A stretch of 32,125 nucleotides of DNA from a virus. The notes beneath the pieces are model-generated. The model was not told the origin of the DNA. It did not search any database and worked only from the letters and a program-made list of their open reading frames with translations. The translations under genes were made by a program, and so were the position numbers. Below, piece after piece: positions 12,573-21,954 of the stretch (the stretch's first letter is position 1; the number at the start of each line of letters is the position of its first letter). The stretch is from positions 1 through 32,125 of the IMG/VR virus record IMGVR_UViG_3300043436_004961, one strand, 5' to 3'.

Positions 12573-12949
12573 TGCCTACTCCAACTAGTTTATTAAATAC
12601 ACTAAGAGCAGCATCTAGTTTTTATATGATGTCTGATTTAGTACAAGTTTTAAGGACTGAATCTTGGACTGACGAGTATGGTGGTGTTTATTCAGATTAC
12701 ACTATAGTTGCCACAGTTAAAGCTAGATTAACACATAGACAATATCAGGAAGAACCTTTAGGTGGTGGAATTACAAATAAGGATGAATATTATTTTATAT
12801 TTCCAGATGTTATAGATGTTAGGTTTGAAGATAGATTACAAATAGTTAATGATGCTAATCCTACTCGTTATTTCCTTGTTGTTGGTGTTGATGATGTAAT
12901 TTCACAAGGAATTTTTAAGACTGCTAAAGTAGAGGTTAATTACAACTAA
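12572..12949 (+). CDS. Head closure / head-tail joining protein, putative (125 aa)
   Basis: A beta-rich protein of the size and position of SPP1 gp16-type head-closure proteins, which seal the connector after packaging. Visible features: an N-terminal segment before LVQVLRTESWTDEYGGVYSDY, then a strand-rich body ending VGVDDVISQGIFKTAKVEV, typical of 'VxR.......G' stopper proteins. It is coupled on both sides by TAATG. The call rests mainly on gene order (connector, closure, later gp10, terminator, tube), supported by length and fold pattern. Confidence 0.65.
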   Translation: MPTPTSLLNTLRAASSFYMMSDLVQVLRTESWTDEYGGVYSDYTIVATVKARLTHRQYQEEPLGGGITNKDEYYFIFPDVIDVRFEDRLQIVNDANPTRYFLVVGVDDVISQGIFKTAKVEVNYN

Positions 12950-13194
12950 TGGATAATATCAACTGGCCTGATTTAATTATGGGAATAATATCTAATGCTG
13001 TCCTAATTATTTCTGGATTTGTTCAAATGCAAATAAAAATGGCTAACTTACAAACCAAGTTAGAAAGTTTTGAAAAGTCATTTGAAAAACTAGTCAGCAA
13101 AGTTGATACATTAGATAAGCATCAGTTAGAACTTCACACTAATTTAACAAGATTAGAGACTAGGTTTGAAATGTTTGAGAGGGAAAATAGATAA
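12949..13194 (+). CDS. Membrane-span plus coiled-coil protein (81 aa), holin-like candidate
   Basis: Residues 9-29 (LIMGIISNAVLIISGFVQMQI) form one membrane span. Residues 30-80 form a long heptad coiled coil (LQTKLESFEKSFEKLVSKVD, then LETRFEMFERE). Span and coil are in the reverse order to Bacillus XhlA-type holin partners, though the size is similar. It starts at TAATG after the closure gene and ends at TAATG before a LamG protein. Since no holin adjoins the endolysin, it may serve lysis. Alternatively the coil could anchor one of the neighbouring fibre proteins. I cannot decide from sequence. Confidence 0.6.
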   Translation: MDNINWPDLIMGIISNAVLIISGFVQMQIKMANLQTKLESFEKSFEKLVSKVDTLDKHQLELHTNLTRLETRFEMFERENR

Positions 13195-13931
13195 TGGCTA
13201 TACCACCAGGAAGTTTACAAAGATTATATGACTTTAGTGACGCAGCTTGTTATAGTTCAGGCTTTGTAAACAATTTAGCTCAAGTTGCATATAGATTTCC
13301 ACCCTCTGCAGTAAATGCTACTTTTGCAGGTTCTGGTACTTCTAAGTACTTTTCATTTAATGGAACTAATCAATATATTGCAAATACAGGTCTTGCAAGT
13401 ATTGGTGGAGCTTATTCTACTTTAACTATTATTGTATGGTTCCAAACAACTAATACTAATAATGGTGCATTAGTAAACTGGGGTAGAACATCAACTTATG
13501 TTCCAGGAATTATGGTTAATGATGCAAACTTTGTTCAATCAAATGGAGTTTCAACAGGTAGTTTTCAACCTAGTGTTGGAAATGTAACTACCACAACTCC
13601 AGTAGATATTAACTTATGGCAGATGGTGGCTTTTACTGCAGATGGTACAAACTCTAGAATTTATCTTAATGGTGTATTACAAAGTACAGATACTCAAGAC
13701 GGTGGTCAGTGGCCAAACCAAGGTGGTTCTGCAATTGGAGTTAGAATCGTAAATCAAACACAAATTGGTGCTCCATATTTTGCTGGAAATATTGCATACA
13801 TAGCACAATATAATGCTGCACTTTCAGGAATAGATATACTTGCTGAATATAACAGGCTATCACCTAGATTTCCTAACCCAATTTTAATAACTACACCACC
13901 TCGTTCATTCGCTCAAGGATTTAATGGTTAA
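13194..13931 (+). CDS. LamG/concanavalin-like adhesin, single domain (245 aa)
   Basis: A laminin-G-like beta-sandwich lectin fold spans about residues 10-225: FSFNGTNQYI, TLTIIVWFQT, LWQMVAFTADGTNSRIYLNG and a final strand AGNIAYIAQYNAALSG. These are standard LamG landmarks. It starts MAIPPGSL, as does the next protein, and ends in RSFAQGFNG; the next ends in RRFGQGFPQ, suggesting a shared C-terminal attachment tag. The domain is closely related to the middle domain of the next protein, so the pair arose by duplication. It probably decorates the head or neck and binds glycans, since it lies before the tail genes. Confidence 0.8.
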   Translation: MAIPPGSLQRLYDFSDAACYSSGFVNNLAQVAYRFPPSAVNATFAGSGTSKYFSFNGTNQYIANTGLASIGGAYSTLTIIVWFQTTNTNNGALVNWGRTSTYVPGIMVNDANFVQSNGVSTGSFQPSVGNVTTTTPVDINLWQMVAFTADGTNSRIYLNGVLQSTDTQDGGQWPNQGGSAIGVRIVNQTQIGAPYFAGNIAYIAQYNAALSGIDILAEYNRLSPRFPNPILITTPPRSFAQGFNG

Positions 13932-13933
13932 TT

Positions 13934-16003
13934 ATGGCAATCCCACCTGGTAGTTTAAGTTTAAGTTTAGATGTAAGAAACACAGATTGTTTCATTAATT
14001 CAACTACGGCAGTTAATGATTTGTCAGGTAATGGCAAAAATTTTACATTAACTACTTCATCAGTATCTTATGACTCTAATGTAGGTTCTATATCAATACC
14101 TAATGCAGAACAAGCAGCAGGAGACCCAGCTGATTTTGCATACGGAACAAGTGCATTAACTGTTGTTTATTGGGCAAAACTAAATACCGCATATGCTCAG
14201 CCATATGATTTATGGCTTGGTCCTGTTGCTGGCGCTGCAGGAAGTATTTATAGTATTGTAAGAGATACTAGTTCAAATATTATTCAATTAATTACATACA
14301 GTTCTCCAGATACTTCATTTAAAAGATTCTCATTAGTACACGATGGAAAATGGCATTTATTAGCATTTACTAGACCAGTTAATGCAACAATGAATGATGT
14401 TAAATTTTACTTAGATGGAGTAGAACAATCACCTATTGCCTCAGATGCTTTAACTCAAGTTTTTAATACATCTGGTACTGGAAGAGCTAATATAAGTAGT
14501 ACACTAGGTAATAATGGTTTAACCTTTGGTACATTTGACATTTACACTGCTCAATTATCATCTTCAGATATATTAGATTTATATAAAACACAGCTTGTAA
14601 GATATGCAACATTAGAAAGATTATATGATATGAGTAATCCTGCTTGTTATTCAGGTACTGGATTAACCGTAATTAATGCTGCTCAAGCTGCATATTATCC
14701 AAAATTAGTTAACTCTCCAACTTTTGCTGGTTCAGGCCAATCTAAATATTTTGAATTTAATGGGACAAATCAATATCTTGGTAATCTAGAATCTGGCGGT
14801 CCTCAGTCTAGTATTGGCGGACCATATAGTGTTTTTACTATGATTGCTTGGTTCCAATCTAATAATAATAATAGAGGAACTATTGCAAGTTTTGGTAAAA
14901 GAGCTACACCTGATAATGCTCCATCTATTCTTACTAATGATGCAAATTTTGTTCAATCTAATGGAATTTCAACAGGTAGCTTAAGAACTACTGTTGGTGA
15001 TGCTCAAACAACAACTGTTATTAGTCCAGGTGAGTGGCAAATGGTTGCATACACAGCTGATGGTACTAATACTAAAATATATCTTAATGGTGTTTTGCAA
15101 GATACAGGAACACAAAGTGGTGCTGAATGGCCTCAATATGGTTCTTCTTTATTTGCTGCTAATGTAGGTGCATATGGTGTCGTGCAAGGTCCATACTTTG
15201 ATGGAAAGATTGCATATTTTGCTCAATATAAAGATATAGCTTTACCAGAAGAATCAATTTTAACATTTTACAATGAAACTTATGACAGATTTCATCCTCC
15301 AGCTACTAATTTAATATGTAAACTTGACTTTGCAGACCCAGCTTGTTTTACAGATGGAGGAACAGCTGTAAATGACCTTTCTGGAAATGATAATAACTGG
15401 ACATTAGATAGTACTTCATATACATTTAATGCTGCAAATGGTAGTTTAACATTAGCACCTACTACTAATTTAGTTGCAGATTCATTATTATTTCAAGGTG
15501 CATATCCATTTTTTACTGGTGACACTAATATATCATTTTCATTTTGGTTTTATTATGATGAAACCACTGAAGTTAATCCATTTTTGAATATGATATCTGG
15601 TGGAGAGTTGACTTTTGAAACATTATCTGATGGATATGTTAGAACTACAGTTTATCCAAACTATGTTGATACTTTAAGTCAAGTTGTAATTGACCAACAA
15701 TATAACAATTTTATGTTTATATACAATGGAAGTCAATGGCAACTTTTTGTTAACAATATTTTGGTTAGTAATTTTGCACAATCAGTTATTCAAGGTCCCG
15801 CATATCCTCAAATGTATTTTAATAACCCTGATTTAAATATTGGTTTAGAAGGTTTAGGATTATTTTATTTCTATGCTGGAGAAATAGATTCAACAACAAG
15901 GACTGATTTATATAACGAGGGTGTAAATAGATTCAATGTACCTTTACCTCCAGTTACAGGACTTAGTAATGGTAGAAGATTTGGACAAGGTTTTCCACAA
16001 TAA
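13934..16003 (+). CDS. Triple LamG-domain adhesin (689 aa)
   Basis: Three LamG-like units can be seen: about residues 8-218 (LSLDVRNTDCF...GKWHLLAFTRP...VKFYLDGV), 228-445 (LYDMSNPACYS...FEFNGTNQYL...EWQMVAYTADGTNTKIYLNG) and 458-670 (LDFADPACF...VNDLSGNDNNWT...WQLFVNNI). The middle unit is the closest relative of the preceding 245-aa protein, sharing NDANFVQSNG and STGS. The C-terminus RRFGQGFPQ matches that protein's end. The gene starts 2 bases after the previous stop. It is probably a virion-surface adhesin. The TAA is followed by a degenerate late-promoter-like stretch before the 1522-aa gene. Confidence 0.8.
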   Translation: MAIPPGSLSLSLDVRNTDCFINSTTAVNDLSGNGKNFTLTTSSVSYDSNVGSISIPNAEQAAGDPADFAYGTSALTVVYWAKLNTAYAQPYDLWLGPVAGAAGSIYSIVRDTSSNIIQLITYSSPDTSFKRFSLVHDGKWHLLAFTRPVNATMNDVKFYLDGVEQSPIASDALTQVFNTSGTGRANISSTLGNNGLTFGTFDIYTAQLSSSDILDLYKTQLVRYATLERLYDMSNPACYSGTGLTVINAAQAAYYPKLVNSPTFAGSGQSKYFEFNGTNQYLGNLESGGPQSSIGGPYSVFTMIAWFQSNNNNRGTIASFGKRATPDNAPSILTNDANFVQSNGISTGSLRTTVGDAQTTTVISPGEWQMVAYTADGTNTKIYLNGVLQDTGTQSGAEWPQYGSSLFAANVGAYGVVQGPYFDGKIAYFAQYKDIALPEESILTFYNETYDRFHPPATNLICKLDFADPACFTDGGTAVNDLSGNDNNWTLDSTSYTFNAANGSLTLAPTTNLVADSLLFQGAYPFFTGDTNISFSFWFYYDETTEVNPFLNMISGGELTFETLSDGYVRTTVYPNYVDTLSQVVIDQQYNNFMFIYNGSQWQLFVNNILVSNFAQSVIQGPAYPQMYFNNPDLNIGLEGLGLFYFYAGEIDSTTRTDLYNEGVNRFNVPLPPVTGLSNGRRFGQGFPQ
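14606..15223 (+). repeat. Duplicated LamG unit (paralog of 13194..13931)
   Basis: The DNA here still resembles 13194-13870 base by base in places, for example around the codons for NDANFVQSNG..STGS and FNGTNQY, with differences mostly at third positions. This indicates a fairly recent tandem gene or domain duplication rather than two independent LamG acquisitions. Confidence 0.75.
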
Positions 16004-16040
16004 CGAATATAAAAAATAGCATCATATCGGAGAATAAAAA

Positions 16041-19000
16041 ATGTTCTATGTAAAGTTATCAGAATCTACAGCATCAAGAAGGCGTGTACCTATTTTAATG
16101 GTAGACGAGACTGATGGAAATACGCCATTAACAGGTCTTACATTATCTGGTCTTGTTAGTAAAAATGGTGGTACTTTTGCAGGTGTAGCAGGCTCATTTG
16201 CTGAAGCTGGTTACGGCCAATACTATTATCAATTCTCCACTGGTGAAATTGATACATTAGGATGGACTGGCTTGCACGTTACAGCTACAGGTGCCAGAAA
16301 CTATGATGCAATTATTCACGTTACCGCTTATGATGCATATTCTGGTAGTTTTATTGCTCCAACAGATGTATGGAATGCTGATATTTCTTCAATCACAAGT
16401 GCTGGTACCGCTGGAAGTCAGTTAAATCTTGTTGCTTCAGGTGGTGCAGGTATCACTTCTGGAGATGTTTGGAACTACGATATTAGTGGTATTACTGGTG
16501 CTGGTACTGCAGGTTCTCAAGTTAATGCTGCAGCTACTGGTGGAGCAGGCATTACTGCTGGAGATGTATGGGAATACGATATTAGCGGTATTGTTACAGC
16601 TGGAACTTCTGGTTCTCAACTTAACACTGCAGCTTCAGTCATTGGCGGTTCCCTTACTGCTGCTGATGTATGGGATTACTCTGGTCTAACAGTTGTTGCA
16701 AGTGTTAAAGAAACGATTGAAAATACTTATATTAATACTGCTAATATACCAAGCCCAGATACAATTAGAGATTATGTTTGGAATGCTCAATTAAATGAAT
16801 CTGCAGGATTCTCTACATCTCCACCATATGCTAGTGGATTAATGTATCAAGCAGGCAATGCAATAACTACTGTTCCTTCTGATGTTTGGAATTATGATAT
16901 TAGTGCTATTTCTGGTGCAGGTTTAGCTGGTACACAACTTAACTTAGCTGCTGCACCTGGTGCAGGCGGAGGTATTACAGCTGGAGATGTATGGAACTAT
17001 CAAGGTCCAACAGAAGCTGCTAGTGTTAAAGAAACACTTGAATCTGCAAATACTAATTCTGCCAATGCTTCTTCTCAAACAGGTGCAGCATCTATTAGAG
17101 ATGCTGTTTGGGATACAGACGTATCTTATCTTACTTCACCTCAAGCTGGATTTGCATTATATCAAGCTGCTTCTGGAACAACTCTTAACGCACCTTCCGA
17201 AGTATGGTCTTATGTAACAAGAGAGATTACTGGTGGTACTGCAACAACTGTAACTAATGCTGTGCTTGTTGACCCTGCATCTATGACAGGTATAGCTGGT
17301 ACTGTTTGGTCTACTGATGTTAGTGCATTTACAAATCCTTCTGCTGGATATGATTTAACTCAAGCTGCTTCTGCTATTGGAATTACAGCAGGCGATGTAT
17401 GGTCTTATGCAACTAGAGAGATTACTGGTGGTTTAGCTAATACTGTTACTACTGTCACTAATCCTGTTGAAGTAAGTACAGCTGCTATGGCAGGTGTTGC
17501 TAATACAGTATGGTCCACTGATATTTCTGGATATACAACTGCTGGTACTGCTGGTTCACAACTTAACTTAGCTGCTGCGCCTTCTGGTGCTGGTATTACT
17601 GCTGGTGATGTAAGTAATGCTGTTTGGGATGTTCCAGTTGCATCTTACACAACTAATGGAACCTTTGGATTAAATATTTTACGTTCAGATGTTGCTGGTA
17701 CTGCTGGTACTGTATCATTATGGACTGGTGGTGCATATAGTGGTATTTATGCAGACACTTACAGAATTGATGCAAGTTATGATGCTGCTATAGCACTCAA
17801 AGATATCCTTACTGGTATTGGTGCATCAATTACAGGCAATATTACTGGTAACTTAAGCGGTTCTGTAGGTTCAGTAACTAGTGATGTACCAGTTGATGAA
17901 GCTGCTATTAGTGCAGATGTATGGTCATATGTAAGTAGAACATTAACATCTGGTAGTGGAATATCTGCTTATGATGTATGGAACTTTGACCCAACAGCAA
18001 TGACTGTTCCTCAAGCTGGAGCAATCTTAACTGATATTCAAACTGATACTAATCAAATACAAACTGATATTAGTAATGTACCTAATAACGTATGGTCTTC
18101 TGATATATCTGGTTATTCAACACCTGGAGAAGCAGGATTTGAATTATCTCAAGCAGCTGCAGGAAGTGGAATAACTGCTGGTGATGTATGGTCATATACA
18201 ACCAGAACTATTACTGGTGGTATTGCTGATACAGTCACTACAGTAGTTGATGGAGTAACAGTAACTACTAATAATGATAAGACTGGTTATGAATTATCAG
18301 GAACACAAGCATTTAACTTAACTGGAAATATAACTGGTAACTTAAGCGGTTCAGTTGGTTCTGTAACTGCTGATGTTAATGTTGATGAATCAGCAATAAG
18401 TGCGGATGTATGGTCTTATGTAACTAGAACATTAACTTCTGGTGGTGGCGTAACTGCTGGAGATGTCTGGTCATATGCAACAAGAACTACTACTGGTGGT
18501 GTTGTTGATACAAATAATGACAAAACTGGTTACTCTTTATCTAGCACTCAAACTTTCGATGTTACTGGTAATATCACTGGAAATATTTCTGGAAGTGTAG
18601 GTTCTGTTACTAATCCTGTTGACATTACAACCAATGCAATGTCAGGAACAGCTGGAAGTGTATGGAACTATGTAACTCGTACATTAACAAGTGGTTCTGG
18701 TTTAACAGCTGGTGATGTATGGACTTATGCAACTAGAGATATCACTGGTGGAACTGTTGATAATGTAACTAATGATGTTAATATTTCAACATCATCAATG
18801 TCTGGTATTGCAAATACAGTTTGGTCAACAGATGTTTCTGGATTCACTTCACCTTCTGCTGGTTTCGACCTTACTAATGCTTCTGCAGGTGGTGGTATTA
18901 CAGCTGGAGCTATAGCTGCTGCTGTATGGAATGCTCAAGTAGCAACATATGCAACTGCTGGAAGCAATGAAACTCTAGGTACTGATACTTATGGACAGAA

Positions 19001-20609
19001 AATTGCAAGAACTGTAAATATTAATAGACCAATAAGCATAAATACTGCTAATGCTGTTGTTGTTGGTAGTATGTCTAATGGTGCTATTACTGCTACTGCA
19101 ATAGCAAGTAATGCTATAACAGAAGCAAAATTTGCTACTGATGCATTAACAAGTAGAATAATTGCTGCTGATGCTATTACAAGTGCAGAGTTAGCTCCTT
19201 CTGCTAACACTGAAATTGCTGATGCTGTTTGGGCATATGCAACAAGAAATATTACTGGTGGAACAATAACTACAGTTGATGATAAGACTGGTTATAGTTT
19301 GTCTGGTTCACAAACATTTGATGTAACAGGCAATATTACTGGTGATTTAAGTGGAAGTGTAGGAAGTGTAACAACTGTATCTAATGGTGCTATTAGTGCA
19401 TCTTCATTCCTTGCTGGAGCTATTGATGCAGCTGCTGTTGCATCTGATGCAGTAACAGAAATTGCTAATGGAGTTTGGAGTGTTGGAACAAGAACTATTA
19501 CTGGTGGTACTATTACTACAGTTAGTGATAAAACTGGTTATTCTTTATCTGGTACTCAATCTTTCAATCTTACTGGTAACATTACTGGTAACCTTTCTGG
19601 TAGTGTTGGAAGTGTAAGTGGAGCTGTTGGTTCAGTAACTGGTGCTGTTGGTTCAGTTACTGGAGCTGTTGGTAGTGTTACATCACCAGTAAGCATTTCT
19701 ACTACTTCAATGGTTGGTATTGCTGGTACTGTATGGTCAACTGATATTTCTTCATATCCTAATCCTTCTGCTGGATATTCTCTTGCAGTTGCAGGTTCTG
19801 GCGGTGTTTCTGCAGCCGATGTATGGCAGTATGCAACAAGAGGATTGACTGAAGATGTTAATGTTTCCACAACTTCTATGTCAGGAATTGCTAACACAGT
19901 ATGGTCAGTAGGAACAAGAACTATAACTGGTGGTATTGTTACTTCAGTTGGTGATAAAACTGGTTACTCATTGTCCTCCACTCAGACATTTGATTTAACA
20001 GGCAATATTACAGGTAGCGTGAGCGGAAGCGTTGGAAGTGTAACAGGTAGTGTTGGTAGTGTAGTAAATCCTGTTTTAGTTGCAACAGCATCTATGTCTG
20101 GTATTGCTGGAACTGTATGGACATATACTCCAAGGACATTAACAAGTGGTGCTGGAGCTACCGCAGGTGATATTTGGACTTATAATATCTCTGGAATTGC
20201 AACTACAGGTACTGCTGGAGCAACCTTAAATAGTGCAGCAGTTGCTGGAAGCGTTGTAACAGTGGTTAATGGTCCTTATAGATTAACTTCTACTGCTGAA
20301 GGTGTTGATGGAAGAATTGATATTCTTGCAGACAGCGTTCAAACAATACAACTTAGCTGCTTAGATGGATTAGGTGCACCATTTAACATTGGTGGATATA
20401 CCTCTCTTGTCAATGTTTACGATGTATCTGGAGCATTAGCTGCAACATATACTCCAACTGTTGACTTTGCTCAAAATGGTATCTTAAGCTTTGAAATTGA
20501 TGCTGATATCACTGGAGTTACTGGAAGATACACCTTGGTTGTAGAACTGACTGCAGGTGCTGAAGTAATACAACTTGGTCCACTCGAAATCTTGGTAAGA
20601 CCACTCTAA
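16041..20609 (+). CDS. Giant repeat-rich fibre protein (1522 aa)
   Basis: The N-terminal ~100 residues (VPILMVDETDGNTPLTGLTL, SKNGGTFAG, IDTLGWTGLHVTATGA) form a beta domain that I recall at the head of many phage surface proteins. The body holds about 30 Trp-centred repeats of two alternating kinds: GDVW.YDISG...AGTAGSQLN and GDVWSYATR.ITGG. It also has five DKTGY.LS..Q.F units and six TGNITGNLSGSVGSVT units. The C-terminal ~110 residues (from RLTSTAEGVDGRIDIL) form a separate beta domain resembling baseplate upper-protein folds. There are no catalytic motifs. It lies between neck genes, so a neck or head fibre fits better than a tail-tip fibre. The ribosome site is CGGAG, 9 bases before ATG. 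Confidence 0.75.
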   Translation: MFYVKLSESTASRRRVPILMVDETDGNTPLTGLTLSGLVSKNGGTFAGVAGSFAEAGYGQYYYQFSTGEIDTLGWTGLHVTATGARNYDAIIHVTAYDAYSGSFIAPTDVWNADISSITSAGTAGSQLNLVASGGAGITSGDVWNYDISGITGAGTAGSQVNAAATGGAGITAGDVWEYDISGIVTAGTSGSQLNTAASVIGGSLTAADVWDYSGLTVVASVKETIENTYINTANIPSPDTIRDYVWNAQLNESAGFSTSPPYASGLMYQAGNAITTVPSDVWNYDISAISGAGLAGTQLNLAAAPGAGGGITAGDVWNYQGPTEAASVKETLESANTNSANASSQTGAASIRDAVWDTDVSYLTSPQAGFALYQAASGTTLNAPSEVWSYVTREITGGTATTVTNAVLVDPASMTGIAGTVWSTDVSAFTNPSAGYDLTQAASAIGITAGDVWSYATREITGGLANTVTTVTNPVEVSTAAMAGVANTVWSTDISGYTTAGTAGSQLNLAAAPSGAGITAGDVSNAVWDVPVASYTTNGTFGLNILRSDVAGTAGTVSLWTGGAYSGIYADTYRIDASYDAAIALKDILTGIGASITGNITGNLSGSVGSVTSDVPVDEAAISADVWSYVSRTLTSGSGISAYDVWNFDPTAMTVPQAGAILTDIQTDTNQIQTDISNVPNNVWSSDISGYSTPGEAGFELSQAAAGSGITAGDVWSYTTRTITGGIADTVTTVVDGVTVTTNNDKTGYELSGTQAFNLTGNITGNLSGSVGSVTADVNVDESAISADVWSYVTRTLTSGGGVTAGDVWSYATRTTTGGVVDTNNDKTGYSLSSTQTFDVTGNITGNISGSVGSVTNPVDITTNAMSGTAGSVWNYVTRTLTSGSGLTAGDVWTYATRDITGGTVDNVTNDVNISTSSMSGIANTVWSTDVSGFTSPSAGFDLTNASAGGGITAGAIAAAVWNAQVATYATAGSNETLGTDTYGQKIARTVNINRPISINTANAVVVGSMSNGAITATAIASNAITEAKFATDALTSRIIAADAITSAELAPSANTEIADAVWAYATRNITGGTITTVDDKTGYSLSGSQTFDVTGNITGDLSGSVGSVTTVSNGAISASSFLAGAIDAAAVASDAVTEIANGVWSVGTRTITGGTITTVSDKTGYSLSGTQSFNLTGNITGNLSGSVGSVSGAVGSVTGAVGSVTGAVGSVTSPVSISTTSMVGIAGTVWSTDISSYPNPSAGYSLAVAGSGGVSAADVWQYATRGLTEDVNVSTTSMSGIANTVWSVGTRTITGGIVTSVGDKTGYSLSSTQTFDLTGNITGSVSGSVGSVTGSVGSVVNPVLVATASMSGIAGTVWTYTPRTLTSGAGATAGDIWTYNISGIATTGTAGATLNSAAVAGSVVTVVNGPYRLTSTAEGVDGRIDILADSVQTIQLSCLDGLGAPFNIGGYTSLVNVYDVSGALAATYTPTVDFAQNGILSFEIDADITGVTGRYTLVVELTAGAEVIQLGPLEILVRPL
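19599..19682 (+). repeat. Four 21-bp tandem units encoding GAVGSVT-like heptads
   Basis: Four in-frame 21-base units (19599-19619, 19620-19640, 19641-19661, 19662-19682) encode GSVGSVS, GAVGSVT, GAVGSVT and GAVGSVT. They extend one of the SGSVGSV modules of the fibre protein. Such a short tandem array can change copy number by slippage while keeping frame. Confidence 0.9.
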
Positions 20610-21007
20610 TGGTTAAAACTGGAGTCACATTAAAGATTAACTCTGTTGCCTTGGACAATATGTTCAGGGCAGCGGAGAAAGCTGTTAATGATTCTGCTAA
20701 TAATGTTGCTAAAGAGATGAAAAAAAGTATTATTACTGGTTCAAAATCTGGAAGACAATATTTTATCAAAGGAAGAAGACATCAATCTTCAGCTCCAGGT
20801 CAGCCTCCAGCTAATAGTACTGGTCAATTAGTAAGAAGTATTAAAGTTAAAAAGACAAACAATGGTCAAGAAGTAACTATAGATGCTGAATATGCTGCAT
20901 TTCTAGAATATGGAACATCAAGAATGAGACCAAGGCCGTTTATTATGCCAGCTTTGATGAAAGTTAAAAAGAATTTATTGTCAAAACTTAAAGGATTAGT
21001 AAAATAA
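20609..21007 (+). CDS. HK97 gp10-like neck protein (132 aa)
   Basis: It matches the HK97 gp10 family of head-tail joining proteins: basic N-terminal helix, SAPGQPPANSTGQLVRSIKVK, then AEYAAFLEYGTSRMRPRPFIMPAL, the family's signature 'YA.ylEfGT....pRPFl.PAl'. It starts on the previous stop as TAATG and passes to the next gene the same way. In related phages gp10 directly follows the closure protein; here 7.7 kb of adhesin genes lie between. Confidence 0.88.
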   Translation: MVKTGVTLKINSVALDNMFRAAEKAVNDSANNVAKEMKKSIITGSKSGRQYFIKGRRHQSSAPGQPPANSTGQLVRSIKVKKTNNGQEVTIDAEYAAFLEYGTSRMRPRPFIMPALMKVKKNLLSKLKGLVK

Positions 21008-21483
21008 TGTCATTCGAGCCATTAGTTATATCAAAATGGATATACGATACTTTAAGTTCTGATAATACTCTTGCTATTTTATTAGCAGGTTCAAAAGCTC
21101 CAAACTATCAACAAGGTATTTACAATGAGGTAGCTCCAGAAAAAGATGCTATATCTCAACAAATGCCTCAGTTACCATATGTAGTTTTCAGCAGGTCTGG
21201 TTCTGATATTAATGATGAATCTGCCCTATGTGGAACAAGATATTATTCTATCCCAGTGTATAGAATCACTGTATGGGATAATAAAAATGGAAGTATTAGT
21301 TATGCTAGACTCAAAAATATAATTGAGAGAGTAGACACTTTGCTTTCAAATGAAAGTGTTAATGTTTCTGGTATTAAATTTTATTGCCAGAGATTTGATA
21401 CTGACCAGCCGTTTGAAGTCGGTTCAGATGGCAGAGTTGATTATGGTTTGACAATTTTATATAGATTTAATACTATAGTATAA
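21007..21483 (+). CDS. Tail terminator / tail completion protein, putative (158 aa)
   Basis: Position between gp10 and the tube protein, length and pattern fit the lambda gpU/HK97 gp11-type tail terminators that cap the tail tube. Visible: an N-terminal helix (VISKWIYDTLSS), PYVVFSRSGS, a strand YRITVWDNKNGSISYARLKN, the helix IIERVDTLLSN and a final strand DYGLTILYRF, the usual alpha/beta order of this family. It starts at TAATG. Confidence rests on order and pattern, not on a catalytic motif. Confidence 0.75.
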   Translation: MSFEPLVISKWIYDTLSSDNTLAILLAGSKAPNYQQGIYNEVAPEKDAISQQMPQLPYVVFSRSGSDINDESALCGTRYYSIPVYRITVWDNKNGSISYARLKNIIERVDTLLSNESVNVSGIKFYCQRFDTDQPFEVGSDGRVDYGLTILYRFNTIV

Positions 21484-21494
21484 GAGGTAATATT

Positions 21495-21935
21495 ATGCCA
21501 CAACCGGTTTTAGTTTCTGATGCAACAGTAGAAATCAGCTTTGGTGCTGATCCACAAAGTGTTGGCGGTGCTGGTTCTATTCCATCAACCCCAACTGTAG
21601 ACTATCAATGTTTAGCAACAAGTGTTAGAGTTAGCATTTCAGGTAGGACAATTGACCTTTCAACCCTTTGTTCAACAACCGAAGCTACTTTCCAAACTGG
21701 TCAAACAGGTACACTTGAATTAGAGCTTTATGTTGATGATGCAACTGGTCCAGTATTCCTTTACAAAGAGGGATATCTCTGCAAAGTTAAGATTATTCCA
21801 GGCGGTTCTGGAAGTACATTAACATATCAAGGTCTTGTTACTGATGTAACAAATTCATTCACACCTGGAGAAGTCGAACGAGAGACAGCTACGATTAAGC
21901 TTGGAGCGTTCGGATTCTCAGCTGTTTACGTTTAA
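21495..21935 (+). CDS. Major tail tube protein (146 aa)
   Basis: A beta-rich protein with no helices of note, short for a tail tube protein but in the right place (after the terminator, before the chaperone). VEISFGADP, TVDYQCLATSVRVSISGRTID and FTPGEVERETATIKLGAFG match the beta-sandwich tube fold, the last segment being typical ('f.pG.v...s.t......'). It has its own GAGG ribosome site (21484-21487) rather than a TAATG start, consistent with the higher output needed for a tube protein. There is no Ig extension. Confidence 0.8.
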   Translation: MPQPVLVSDATVEISFGADPQSVGGAGSIPSTPTVDYQCLATSVRVSISGRTIDLSTLCSTTEATFQTGQTGTLELELYVDDATGPVFLYKEGYLCKVKIIPGGSGSTLTYQGLVTDVTNSFTPGEVERETATIKLGAFGFSAVYV

Positions 21936-21954
21936 TAACTATTAAGGATTATAT

